NCBI GenBank assembly: GCA_031282225.1
Contig: JAITEC010000218.1
Location: 1 to 7,521 of the forward strand
From: Oscillospiraceae bacterium
GTDB lineage: Bacteria; Bacillota; Clostridia; Oscillospirales; Oscillospiraceae
DNA length: 7,521 nt
Reading direction: 5' to 3'
In this document: piece after piece, positions 1 through 5,472 of the stretch
How the letters are laid out: the number at the start of each line of letters is the position of its first letter
How positions within the stretch are numbered: the first letter of the stretch is position 1
Translations under genes and position numbers: made by a program
The notes under the pieces: generated by a model
The model's database searches: none
What the model was told of the DNA's origin: nothing
What the model saw: the letters and a program-made list of their open reading frames with translations, nothing else

Positions 1-70
1 CGTAGTATTATGTTCGTTTGGTCACTTATATTTTACCGCGAAAACGGAGAAAAGTCAGTAGCTATCGGCA

Positions 71-103
71 CTCAAAACCCGCGATTTTACTGGGCTTTTT
101 GAG
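71..103 (+). terminator. Weak inverted repeat upstream of rsmI, possible terminator
   Basis: CTCAAAACCC (71-80) can pair with GGG..TTTTGAG (92-103), with a two-base bulge at 95-96 and an 11-base loop. The stem is AT-rich and a T-run lies in its 3' arm, so it could terminate an upstream transcript, but it lacks a strong GC stem. The remainder of 1-146 holds nothing I can name except the rsmI ribosome binding site. Confidence 0.3.
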
Positions 104-146
104 TTTCGCAATCGGCTAACATATTATTATACAGGGAGGCAACAAC

Positions 147-1010
147 ATGCCGGCTGGCACTCTGTATCTCGTCGCCACGCCGATAGGCAACCTTGGGGAC
201 ATCTCGGGGCGCGCCGCGCAAACGCTTTCAGATGCGGATTTCATCGCGGCGGAAGACACGAGGGTTGCCATTCGGCTCCTCAACCACCTGGGCATAAAAA
301 AACACATCGTCAGCTACCACGCCCACAGCGGTGTCCAGGGCGAGGGGCGTCTCCTGGCGCGGCTGCTATCTGGCGAGAGCTGCGCGCTGGTGACCGACGC
401 CGGAACACCCGCGATAAGCGACCCGGGAGAGAAACTGGTCTCGCAGTGCGCGCTCGCGGGAGTGGATGTCGTCGCCGTTCCGGGGCCGTGCGCCGCGATA
501 GCCGCCCTGACGGTATCCGGGCTCCCCGCCGGGCGCTTCACTTTCGAGGGGTTCCTGTCCACGGCAAAGCGGAGCAGGCAGCAGCACCTGGACGGGCTGC
601 GCGCGGAGACGCGGACAATGGTCTTCTACGAGGCACCCCACAAACTGCTGCGGACGCTCCGCGATCTCCGCTGTGCCCTTGGCGACAGGCGCGTCTCCAT
701 AAGCAGGGAGATGACCAAATTGCACGAGCAGACGCTCCGCGCAACGCTGTCGGACACCGTGTCGTACTTTGAGGCGAACGTCCCGCGCGGCGAATTCGCG
801 ATTGTCATTGAGGGCGCGCCGCCTCCGCCGCCTGACAGTGCCGATATGGAATCTGCCGTTGAATCCGTCAACGCGTATGCGGATGCCGGAATGAAACTGC
901 GCGACGCCGCCGGACGCGTTTCTTGCGAGACCGGGCTTCCAAAAAACGCGCTGTATGGCGCCGCTCAAAACTCGCGGTCCGCCGCCGGAGACATCACCCG
1001 GCGCGACTGA
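147..1010 (+). CDS. rsmI: 16S rRNA (cytidine(1402)-2'-O)-methyltransferase RsmI
   Basis: This enzyme uses S-adenosylmethionine to 2'-O-methylate C1402 in the decoding centre of 16S rRNA; it acts in the cytoplasm on the 30S subunit. The 287-residue protein has the normal family length. It carries the tetrapyrrole-methylase fold signatures in order: LYLVATPIGNLGD (6-18), AEDTR (35-39), SYHAH (56-60), VTDAGTPAISDPG (82-94), VPGPCAA (111-117), FYEAPHKL (160-167) and GEFAIVIEG (215-223). A small C-terminal RsmI-type domain covers about 249-271 (LRDAAGRVSCETGLPKNALY). The ATG at 147 is supported by GGGAGG at 134-139 with a 7-base spacer. A proline run (225-229) links the two domains. In Bacillus subtilis rsmI is likewise followed convergently by abrB, so the neighbourhood supports the call. 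No convincing promoter sits directly upstream, so the gene may belong to an operon that begins outside the window. Confidence 0.96.
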   Translation: MPAGTLYLVATPIGNLGDISGRAAQTLSDADFIAAEDTRVAIRLLNHLGIKKHIVSYHAHSGVQGEGRLLARLLSGESCALVTDAGTPAISDPGEKLVSQCALAGVDVVAVPGPCAAIAALTVSGLPAGRFTFEGFLSTAKRSRQQHLDGLRAETRTMVFYEAPHKLLRTLRDLRCALGDRRVSISREMTKLHEQTLRATLSDTVSYFEANVPRGEFAIVIEGAPPPPPDSADMESAVESVNAYADAGMKLRDAAGRVSCETGLPKNALYGAAQNSRSAAGDITRRD

Positions 1011-1054
1011 CTGCCCCCGCGCGCGATCTTCGGCTTGCCCCAAACCGTGCCGGA

Positions 1055-1288
1055 TCACCCCCCGGCCAGCTCGCTCAAGGAAAATTCTTTCTTGCATATC
1101 GGGCATACGTATTTCTTCGAATCGTCGTCTTTTATATCCGGCTCGTATTTCTTTAGTATAATAGTGCCTCCGTCTACATATATTTCCATTGGATCGCGTT
1201 CCATGATTTCGAGCGTGCGCCTCAACTCAATTGGCAACACAATTCTGCCGAGTTCGTCCACTTTTCTTACTATGCCTGTTGACTTCAT
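1055..1288 (-). CDS. AbrB/SpoVT-type transcriptional regulator with CxxC tail
   Basis: This is a 77-residue DNA-binding protein of the AbrB/MazE/SpoVT swapped-hairpin family, whose members act as dimers or tetramers on AT-rich promoters, typically as transition-state regulators. The conserved start MKSTGIVRKVDELGRIVLPI (1-20) and IYVDGGTIILKKYEP (36-50) form the DNA-binding domain. The tail is acidic (DIKDDD, 51-56) and then reads VCPICKKEF (61-69), with one CxxC pair (C62, C65). Many clostridial relatives have two such pairs forming a zinc ribbon; here only half is present, so zinc could be bound between protomers or not at all. AAAGGA lies 10-11 bases before the ATG. The gene converges on rsmI with 44 bp between the stop codons. 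It is not a plain orthologue of Bacillus AbrB, which has a different and longer C-terminal domain, so I leave the symbol empty. Confidence 0.9.
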   Translation of the reverse strand: MKSTGIVRKVDELGRIVLPIELRRTLEIMERDPMEIYVDGGTIILKKYEPDIKDDDSKKYVCPICKKEFSLSELAGG

Positions 1289-1323
1289 TATTTGTCTATC
1301 CTTTCAGAGATTTAGTCGCTGAG

Positions 1324-1352
1324 ACATTACCACAAATTGCGACAATTGTCAA
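1324..1352 (-). promoter_or_regulatory. Promoter of the AbrB-type gene
   Basis: Read on the minus strand, TTGACA (1352-1347) is a perfect -35. After a 17-base spacer comes TAATGT (1329-1324), preceded by TGG, an extended -10. Transcription would begin near 1317, giving a leader of about 29 bases. The perfect palindrome GACAATTGTC (1341-1350) overlaps the -35 and is a possible operator. The -10 is weak by itself. Confidence 0.6.
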
Positions 1353-1440
1353 CATTTTTGGAGTTGGTAATTTTTTCTTCATCATTAGAAATATCTAACT
1401 ATAAATTACCACGATAGCGCCCATATCGGGCCGCAATTTC

Positions 1441-1836
1441 CTAAAATATGTCCGACAGTGTCTTCTTGCTCAGCTCGGTAACCACCAGCTCCTGCAATTT
1501 GCACAATTCCCGGTGGACCGAGCACGGGTGCTTGTCGGTGTTGCGCGGGCAGTTGAAATCCGCGTCGATGCACGCCGCCAGCAGCGGCTCTTCTTCCGTC
1601 GCCAGCACTACGTTCAAGAGCGTGAGCTCCAGTGGGCTTTTTAGCAGCTTATATCCCCCATACGGCCCTCTGTAACCGCGGACGATGCCGGAGCGCTCCA
1701 ATTTTTTCAGTATTTTATACGCGAACTGCGTTGGAACGTGCTCGTCCTCGCACAGTTGTGCCACGCTTCCCTCGCCGCGCTTTGATAGTGCCCGAATCAG
1801 CCTGATACCGTAGTCGCATTCCCGCGTTAGCAGCAT
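1441..1836 (-). CDS. Rrf2-family transcriptional regulator, predicted Fe-S type
   Basis: This is a winged-helix regulator of the Rrf2 family (IscR, NsrR, CymR, RirA), which respond to Fe-S status, nitric oxide, iron or cysteine and often repress their own promoter. The 131-residue protein begins MLLTRECDYGIRLIRAL, the usual Rrf2 opening. It has a helix-turn-helix around 24-49 and the wing GYRGPYGGYKL (54-64). C89, C96, C105 and H108 (Cx6Cx8CxxH) match in kind the Cys/Cys/Cys/His cluster ligands of IscR; C112 is extra. I chose the ATG at 1836 because an in-frame ATG at 1857 would lie only about five bases from the predicted transcription start and has no ribosome binding site. The ribosome binding site at 1836 is itself weak (GGACGG/GGTGG). 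The gene is divergent from degV. No clear terminator follows, so its transcripts may run into the AbrB-type gene. Confidence 0.9.
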   Translation of the reverse strand: MLLTRECDYGIRLIRALSKRGEGSVAQLCEDEHVPTQFAYKILKKLERSGIVRGYRGPYGGYKLLKSPLELTLLNVVLATEEEPLLAACIDADFNCPRNTDKHPCSVHRELCKLQELVVTELSKKTLSDIF

Positions 1837-1857
1837 GTCGCCACCGTCCATCGTCAT

Positions 1858-1870
1858 ATATTACTAATAT
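1858..1870. promoter_or_regulatory. 13-bp palindrome, candidate Rrf2 autoregulatory operator
   Basis: ATATTA-C-TAATAT is a perfect 6-1-6 palindrome. It covers the predicted transcription start of the Rrf2 gene and overlaps the edge of its -10. A second near-palindrome, ATTAT-AC-ATAAT (1869-1880), follows directly. The position is what an autorepressor would use, but AT-rich promoters contain such repeats by chance, and the sequence is not the known IscR or NsrR box. Confidence 0.4.
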
Positions 1871-1896
1871 TATACATAATTGATATAATTTGTCAA
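1869..1896 (-). promoter_or_regulatory. Promoter of the Rrf2-family gene
   Basis: On the minus strand TTGACA (1896-1891) and TATAAT (1874-1869) both match the sigma-A consensus perfectly, with a 16-base spacer. Transcription would start near 1862. This is among the best promoters in the window and helps decide the downstream start codon at 1836. Confidence 0.75.
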
Positions 1897-1925
1897 GAAT
1901 ATACCGAAAAATATTTTTTTTATTT

Positions 1926-1956
1926 TTTTGACATTTGCCGTTTTTTCTTGTCAAAA
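1926..1956. promoter_or_regulatory. Inverted repeat over the degV -35, candidate operator
   Basis: TTTTGACA (1926-1933) and TGTCAAAA (1949-1956) form a perfect 8-bp inverted repeat with a 15-base spacer. The right arm covers the degV -35. Spaced dyads of this kind suit a dimeric regulator; the divergent Rrf2 protein is the obvious candidate, but that link is inference. Confidence 0.4.
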
Positions 1957-1976
1957 CTATTCAAGCGCTATATAAT
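1948..1976 (+). promoter_or_regulatory. Promoter of degV
   Basis: TTGTCA (1948-1953), a 17-base spacer and a perfect TATAAT (1971-1976) form a strong sigma-A type promoter, with transcription starting near 1983. This rules out the longer in-frame reading from the TTG at 1948, which would lie inside the promoter. Confidence 0.8.
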
Positions 1977-2010
1977 AAGGAAACATGAACGCGATCGGGA
2001 GGACCGGGGC

Positions 2011-2874
2011 ATGAAAATAAAGATATCCGCCGACAGCACGTGCGATTTGCCGCGCGGGCTGATAGACAAATACAATATAGGCATAACCCCGCTTTACATA
2101 GCCAAGGGAACGCAATCGTTCAAAGACAGCTTGGAGATCACGCCCGACGCCCTGTTTGATTACGTTGACAGCGGCGCGGGCACGTGCCACACGGCAGCCG
2201 TAAATGTCGCCGACTATTTAGAGGCTTTCACGGCGTACCTGCGCGATCACGATGCCGTAATACATATAAATATAAGCAGCGAATTCTCAACGTGCAATCA
2301 AAATGCCATAATCGCGGCGTCCGAGCTGCCAAACGTGTATGTCGTGGACTCCCTCAATCTCTCTACCGGTTCAGGCCTCCTGGTCTACGACGCCGCTATT
2401 ATGGCTGCCCAGGGCGCGGCGCCGGGCGATATAGCAGACAGGCTAAAAGCCTCCGCGCCGTGCGTGGACGCGAGCTTTGTAATAGACAACCTCTCGTACC
2501 TCCACAAGGGCGGGCGCTGCTCGTCGCTCGCGGCGCTCGGAGCCAACATGCTTAAACTAAAGCCGTGCATCGAGGTAGTAAACGGGAAGATGGAAGTCGG
2601 CAAGAAATATCGCGGCGCATTTGGAAAGGCAATTTTACAATATGTCGGCGACAAACTGTCGGACGCGGACGGCATAGACGGGCGCAGGATTTTCATAACC
2701 CACACCTCGCGGGTTCCGCCCGCCGTCACGCGAGCTGTGGCCGATGCCGTTGGCGCGCGGGGGATTTTTGAGGAAATAATAGAATCCGACGCGGGCTGCG
2801 CTATATCAAATCACAGCGGTCCTATATGCCTCGGCATTTTGTTTTATAGAAAAAACAAAAAGTCCGCTTCTTGA
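2011..2874 (+). CDS. DegV family fatty-acid-binding protein
   Basis: DegV proteins (FakB is the best studied) bind a fatty acid in a deep pocket and in many Bacillota present it to the kinase FakA for phosphorylation. The 287-residue length is typical. Family landmarks are SADSTCDLP (6-14), TAAVNVADY (61-69, in place of the usual TSQPSP-like loop), SSEFSTCNQNA (89-99), VVDSLNLSTGSGLLV (111-125), SYLHKGGRCSS (162-172) and the C-terminal SNHSGPICLGILFY (266-279). The start at 2011 has GGGAGGA at 1997-2003 with a 7-base spacer. Cysteines at 11, 59, 95, 151, 170, 186, 263 and 273 are numerous for the family, several in or near pocket loops. No FakA partner is in the window. The ligand is unknown, and the physiological role of many DegV paralogues is undefined. 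The gene is divergent from the Rrf2 regulator, which may control it. No GC-rich terminator follows. Confidence 0.93.
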   Translation: MKIKISADSTCDLPRGLIDKYNIGITPLYIAKGTQSFKDSLEITPDALFDYVDSGAGTCHTAAVNVADYLEAFTAYLRDHDAVIHINISSEFSTCNQNAIIAASELPNVYVVDSLNLSTGSGLLVYDAAIMAAQGAAPGDIADRLKASAPCVDASFVIDNLSYLHKGGRCSSLAALGANMLKLKPCIEVVNGKMEVGKKYRGAFGKAILQYVGDKLSDADGIDGRRIFITHTSRVPPAVTRAVADAVGARGIFEEIIESDAGCAISNHSGPICLGILFYRKNKKSAS

Positions 2875-2927
2875 AATTACCTCATAAATTACGTAAAATT
2901 ACGAAAAAATAAAATTGGGTTCAAGTA

Positions 2928-2956
2928 TTGCATTCCGTCCGGCGTTGTGGTAATAT
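2928..2956 (+). promoter_or_regulatory. Promoter of tRNA-Pro
   Basis: TTGCAT (2928-2933), a 17-base spacer and TAATAT (2951-2956) preceded by TGG form an extended -10 promoter. Transcription would start near 2963, leaving a leader of about 28 bases that includes a short hairpin (GGCGA at 2968-2972 with TCGCC at 2977-2981). The region from the degV stop to this promoter is AT-rich with a repeated ATTACG and nothing else I can name. Confidence 0.65.
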
Positions 2957-2990
2957 GACGGGGCTGCGGCGAGATGTCGCCAATGCATAT

Positions 2991-3066
2991 CCGGGTGTGG
3001 CGCAGTTGGTAGCGCGCTTGACTGGGGGTCAAGAGGCCGCAAGTTCAAGTCTTGTCACTCGGACCA
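2991..3066 (+). tRNA. tRNA-Pro (anticodon GGG)
   Basis: A full cloverleaf can be drawn. The acceptor stem is CCGGGTG (2991-2997) with CACTCGG (3056-3062), with one G-T pair. The D stem is GCGC (3000-3003) with GCGC (3012-3015). The anticodon stem is CTTGA (3017-3021) with TCAAG (3029-3033) around the loop CTGGGGG, giving anticodon GGG at 3024-3026, which reads CCC and CCU proline codons. The T arm spans 3039-3055 with loop TTCAAGT and one terminal G-T pair. A73 is 3063 and CCA (3064-3066) is encoded. It is transcribed as a single gene from its own promoter. Confidence 0.96.
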
Positions 3067-3101
3067 AAATGAATGGACAGCTTCGGCTGTCCATTCATTT
3101 T
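3066..3101 (+). terminator. 16-bp perfect UUCG-capped hairpin after tRNA-Pro
   Basis: Positions 3066-3081 and 3086-3101 are exact reverse complements around a TTCG tetraloop. The outer four pairs are A-T, so the 3' arm ends in TTTT on both strands and the element could terminate in both directions. The last A of the tRNA CCA is the first base of the stem. No long T-run follows the stem. Confidence 0.7.
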
Positions 3102-3103
3102 GG

Positions 3104-3200
3104 GAGCCGACGGCTCATTTAAATTTGCGGTCGTCGGGCAAAGCCCTCCGACCTGACGCGCGACTTCGCGCGGCTCGCTTATGCTCGCGACGCAAAATAT
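3104..3200. repeat. GC-rich cluster of short inverted repeats, non-coding
   Basis: In succession there are a perfect palindrome GAGCCG-A-CGGCTC (3104-3116), an imperfect hairpin GTCGTCGGGC/GCCCTCCGAC (about 3130-3152), and CGCGCG-ACTT-CGCGCG (3158-3173). Then comes a segment rich in GCTCGC and GCGACGC up to about 3193. No ribosome binding site with an open frame is seen. The stretch resembles an intergenic repetitive or structured element rather than a gene. Confidence 0.4.
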
Positions 3201-3223
3201 CTAAATCAGGCTAAAACGCCAAC

Positions 3224-3256
3224 AAAAAAGCCCCGTGGGGAGCGCCCCCTGCGGGG
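3224..3256 (-). terminator. Rho-independent terminator oriented to the minus strand
   Basis: CCCCG (3231-3235) pairs with CGGGG (3252-3256), and inside it GGGG (3237-3240) pairs with CCCC (3245-3248). On the minus strand this stem is followed directly by six T residues (3229-3224), the classic terminator form. No minus-strand gene lies upstream of it, so its client is unclear; it may stop antisense transcription through the next operon or be a leftover of rearrangement. Confidence 0.6.
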
Positions 3257-3285
3257 TGGAAATATCCTTGAAAGTATGCTATGAT
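3257..3285 (+). promoter_or_regulatory. Extended -10 promoter of the hydantoinase-like operon
   Basis: TGGAAA (3257-3262), a 17-base spacer and TATGAT (3280-3285) preceded by TGC give an extended -10 promoter starting near 3292. An in-frame ATG at 3281 lies inside the -10, which excludes it as the start of the large gene. The near-palindrome ATTGCGGCCACAAT (3284-3297, one mismatched pair) covers the predicted start of transcription and could be an operator. Confidence 0.55.
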
Positions 3286-3311
3286 TGCGGCCACAATTCG
3301 GGGAGGGATTC

Positions 3312-3395
3312 ATGTTGTACGAGGCACACGAGAAATCGCGCATGGACGAGCAGCCGCGTATGCGCGGCGCTTGGAATGGCGGTACGGAGACTTGA
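3312..3395 (+). CDS. 27-residue leader ORF overlapping the hydantoinase-like gene
   Basis: GGGGAGGG (3300-3307) lies 4 bases before the ATG at 3312, the best ribosome binding site in this stretch. The frame encodes a 27-residue, charged, soluble-looking peptide beginning MLYEAHEKSRM and ending WNGGTET. Its TGA (3393-3395) overlaps the TTG start of the next gene (3392-3394) as TTGA. That start has only a badly spaced GGAG (3386-3389), so ribosomes probably reach it by termination and re-initiation from this ORF. I do not recognise the peptide and do not assume it has a function of its own. The alternative is that the large gene begins elsewhere or that a frameshift joins the two frames, but its family normally starts exactly at the TTG-encoded methionine. 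Confidence 0.55.
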   Translation: MLYEAHEKSRMDEQPRMRGAWNGGTET

Positions 3396-5413
3396 AAATC
3401 GGCATTGGCATAGATACGGGCGGTACGTGCACGGACGCCGTGGCGTATGATTTTGATACAGAGACATTGCTCGCTAAGGGAAAAGCGCTGACGACACGCG
3501 ACGATCTGTCCATAGGCATAGGCCAGGCGCTTGACATGCTGCCACAGGAACTGATACGCGGCGCGGCGCTCGTATCGCTGTCCACTACGCTTGCCACAAA
3601 CGCGTGCCTTGAAGGCAAGGGCGGCAGGGCGAAGCTGCTTCTGTTCGGGCTCGACGACGAGGTGTTCGCGCGATTCAACGACAAGGCCCAGTGCGGGCTC
3701 ACGGCGGAGAGCGTTCGCTGCGTAGACACGCACGGTAGCGCAGACGGGCTGCGCGTGGACGAACCGGACTGGGACGCCGTTGTGGCCGAGCACGGGCAGT
3801 GGCTCGCCGACGCGGACGCGCTGACTGCAGCGGAGGTCTACTCGATATTCAGCGGTTCCCCCTGCGAAAAGCGTTTCAAAAAGCTGTCGGAGGAGTATTT
3901 TAAGCTCCCGTGCGTCTGCGCCGGGGAGCTCACGAGCGGGATAAACGTGCTCGTGCGCGCCGCGACGGCGCTTCTCAACGCGAGGATGTCGCCTATAGTG
4001 CGCGAGTTCGTCGAGGCAGCCGCCGCGAACTTTGCCGCCAGGCAGTGCCGGGCGCCCGTGATGGTAGTGCGGAGCGACGGCAGCCTCATGTCCTCCGGGC
4101 TCTCGAGCCTGCGGCCCGTGGAGACGGTGCTGTCCGGTCCCGCCGCGAGCGTACTGGCGGGGAAGAGCTTCTGCGACGCGCAGGACTACATCGTAGTCGA
4201 TATGGGCGGCACGACTACCGATATATCCGTGGTGCGCGGGGGCAGACCGGTGACGGCGGATGGCGGAATAGAAATAGGGGGCTGGAAGACATCCGTAAAG
4301 GGCGTACACGTCACGCCCTTCGCGCTCGGAGGCGACAGCGCCGTCCGATTGAGGGACGGCAAGCCCAGTGTCTTCCAGCGCCGCGTGATGCCGCTGTGCG
4401 TGGCGGCGCGCCGCTGGCCTCAGATAAATACGATGCTCGCGGAGCTATTGAAAGGGGACCATATAAACCAATTCCCGCTCCACGAGTTTTACTATCTTGT
4501 ACGTGAGCCCGCCGCCCAAAAGAGCTACGACGCGGACGAGCTCGCGCTCATAGCGGCGCTCAGGGACGGACCGTGTATGCTCGAAAACCTAGGTGCGGCG
4601 GCGGGCATCGATCTGTACCACTTTGACGGGGAGCGGCTGGAGGCGGAGGGCGTCGTCATGCGCTGTGGGCTGACGCCCACGGACTTTATGCACATAAAGG
4701 GCGACTACACCGAGTACGACGGAGGGGCGTCGGCGCTCGCCGCGCGATACCTTTTGCGCGGCATGAGACGCAAAGACGCGCCGGGCGCCGCAGCGGAACT
4801 GGCAAACGAGGTGTACGCCACTGTAGAGGGGCTCCTGTACGAAAACCTGCTCCGCGCTATCCTCGCGCACGAGTACCCCGCGCACCTCGGTAGAGGCATA
4901 GGGACGCAGACGGAATTCCTTATAAGGAAGACATGGGAGAACCGTGACACGGACGGCGGCGCGCTGCTGCGCCATACGTTCGGCTCGAACGCCGCGCTCA
5001 TCGGCATAGGGGCGCCGACTCACGTGTTCCTGCCCGCGGCGGCGCGGGCGCTCGGCGCCGAATGCATACTGCCCGACCACGCCGAGGTCGCCAACGCGCT
5101 CGGGGCGCTGAAGGCGGATATAAACGCCGTGGCGCGCGTGGAGATTTCACAGCGGGTGGCACCGTCGGGAGAGAACTATTACATAGTGCACGCGCCGTCG
5201 GGGAGCGTCAAGTTCGGCAATTTGGAAGACGCGGCGGAGGCGGCCAAGGCGGCGGCGGAGCAGGCTGCGCTGAGGGAAGCCCGTCTGCGCGGCGCCGCGG
5301 GATCACTTGACGCGAACACGTATATGGAAAGCCACAGCGCCGCAAGCAGATGGGGCTCGGACGTGAGCCTCGGCCGCGCCGCCGTCTCCGAAGTCGCCGT
5401 GCGCCTTGGATGA
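3392..5413 (+). CDS. Hydantoinase/oxoprolinase A-type family protein (stand-alone)
   Basis: Members of this ASKHA-fold family (HyuA, 5-oxoprolinase N-half, acetone carboxylase subunit) couple ATP use to opening or activating amide or carbonyl substrates. From the TTG at 3392 the protein has 673 residues. The first phosphate loop is GIDTGGTCTDAV (6-17), with Cys where relatives usually have an aromatic residue. LSTTLATNACLEGKGG lies near 64-79, the second phosphate loop VVDMGGTTTDIS near 268-279, and ALGGDSAVRL at 311-320. GIGAPTHVFLPAAARALG (from 538) and DHAEVANALGA (562-572) belong to the C-terminal part of the ATPase fold. An alanine-rich stretch near 610-635 precedes the end. HyuA normally works with a B subunit, and none is in the window, so substrate and reaction are unknown. 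The start gives the family's usual MKIGIGIDTGGT opening and is coupled to the leader ORF. The aldo/keto reductase 59 bp downstream is probably cotranscribed. Confidence 0.88.
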   Translation: MKIGIGIDTGGTCTDAVAYDFDTETLLAKGKALTTRDDLSIGIGQALDMLPQELIRGAALVSLSTTLATNACLEGKGGRAKLLLFGLDDEVFARFNDKAQCGLTAESVRCVDTHGSADGLRVDEPDWDAVVAEHGQWLADADALTAAEVYSIFSGSPCEKRFKKLSEEYFKLPCVCAGELTSGINVLVRAATALLNARMSPIVREFVEAAAANFAARQCRAPVMVVRSDGSLMSSGLSSLRPVETVLSGPAASVLAGKSFCDAQDYIVVDMGGTTTDISVVRGGRPVTADGGIEIGGWKTSVKGVHVTPFALGGDSAVRLRDGKPSVFQRRVMPLCVAARRWPQINTMLAELLKGDHINQFPLHEFYYLVREPAAQKSYDADELALIAALRDGPCMLENLGAAAGIDLYHFDGERLEAEGVVMRCGLTPTDFMHIKGDYTEYDGGASALAARYLLRGMRRKDAPGAAAELANEVYATVEGLLYENLLRAILAHEYPAHLGRGIGTQTEFLIRKTWENRDTDGGALLRHTFGSNAALIGIGAPTHVFLPAAARALGAECILPDHAEVANALGALKADINAVARVEISQRVAPSGENYYIVHAPSGSVKFGNLEDAAEAAKAAAEQAALREARLRGAAGSLDANTYMESHSAASRWGSDVSLGRAAVSEVAVRLG

Positions 5414-5472
5414 GACAGCGCCCAGCTCTTGAATACAAATATCCTTTGAATCGCCGGGGGAGGGTTCATGAA

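Noticed and set aside
99..127. Possible rsmI promoter TTGAGT-17-TATTAT
   Set aside because: Both boxes are imperfect, and the start site would fall on the ribosome binding site itself, so a promoter outside the window is as likely.
366..1106. 246-codon minus-strand frame over rsmI
   Set aside because: Antisense shadow of a well-conserved methyltransferase gene, and it runs through the end of the AbrB-type gene.
1385..1440. Rho-independent terminator after the Rrf2 gene
   Set aside because: The only stem (GCCC-GATAT-GGGC) is 4 bp and is not followed by a T-run on the minus strand.
1948..2010. Longer degV start at TTG 1948
   Set aside because: The extension lies over the -35/-10 promoter, and the ATG at 2011 has a well-spaced ribosome binding site and the normal family N-terminus.
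2928..3122. Plus-strand 64-residue open frame across the tRNA
   Set aside because: It is a translation of the tRNA-Pro gene itself (the VAQLVARLTGGQEAASSSLVTRT segment), a well-known type of spurious protein.
3281..3391. Longer start of the hydantoinase-like protein at ATG 3281
   Set aside because: The ATG lies within the predicted -10, has no ribosome binding site, and adds 37 residues unlike the family.
3206..4309. 367-codon open frame on the minus strand
   Set aside because: Antisense to the ATPase gene and Arg/His-rich without motifs; the sense frame has two clear phosphate loops.
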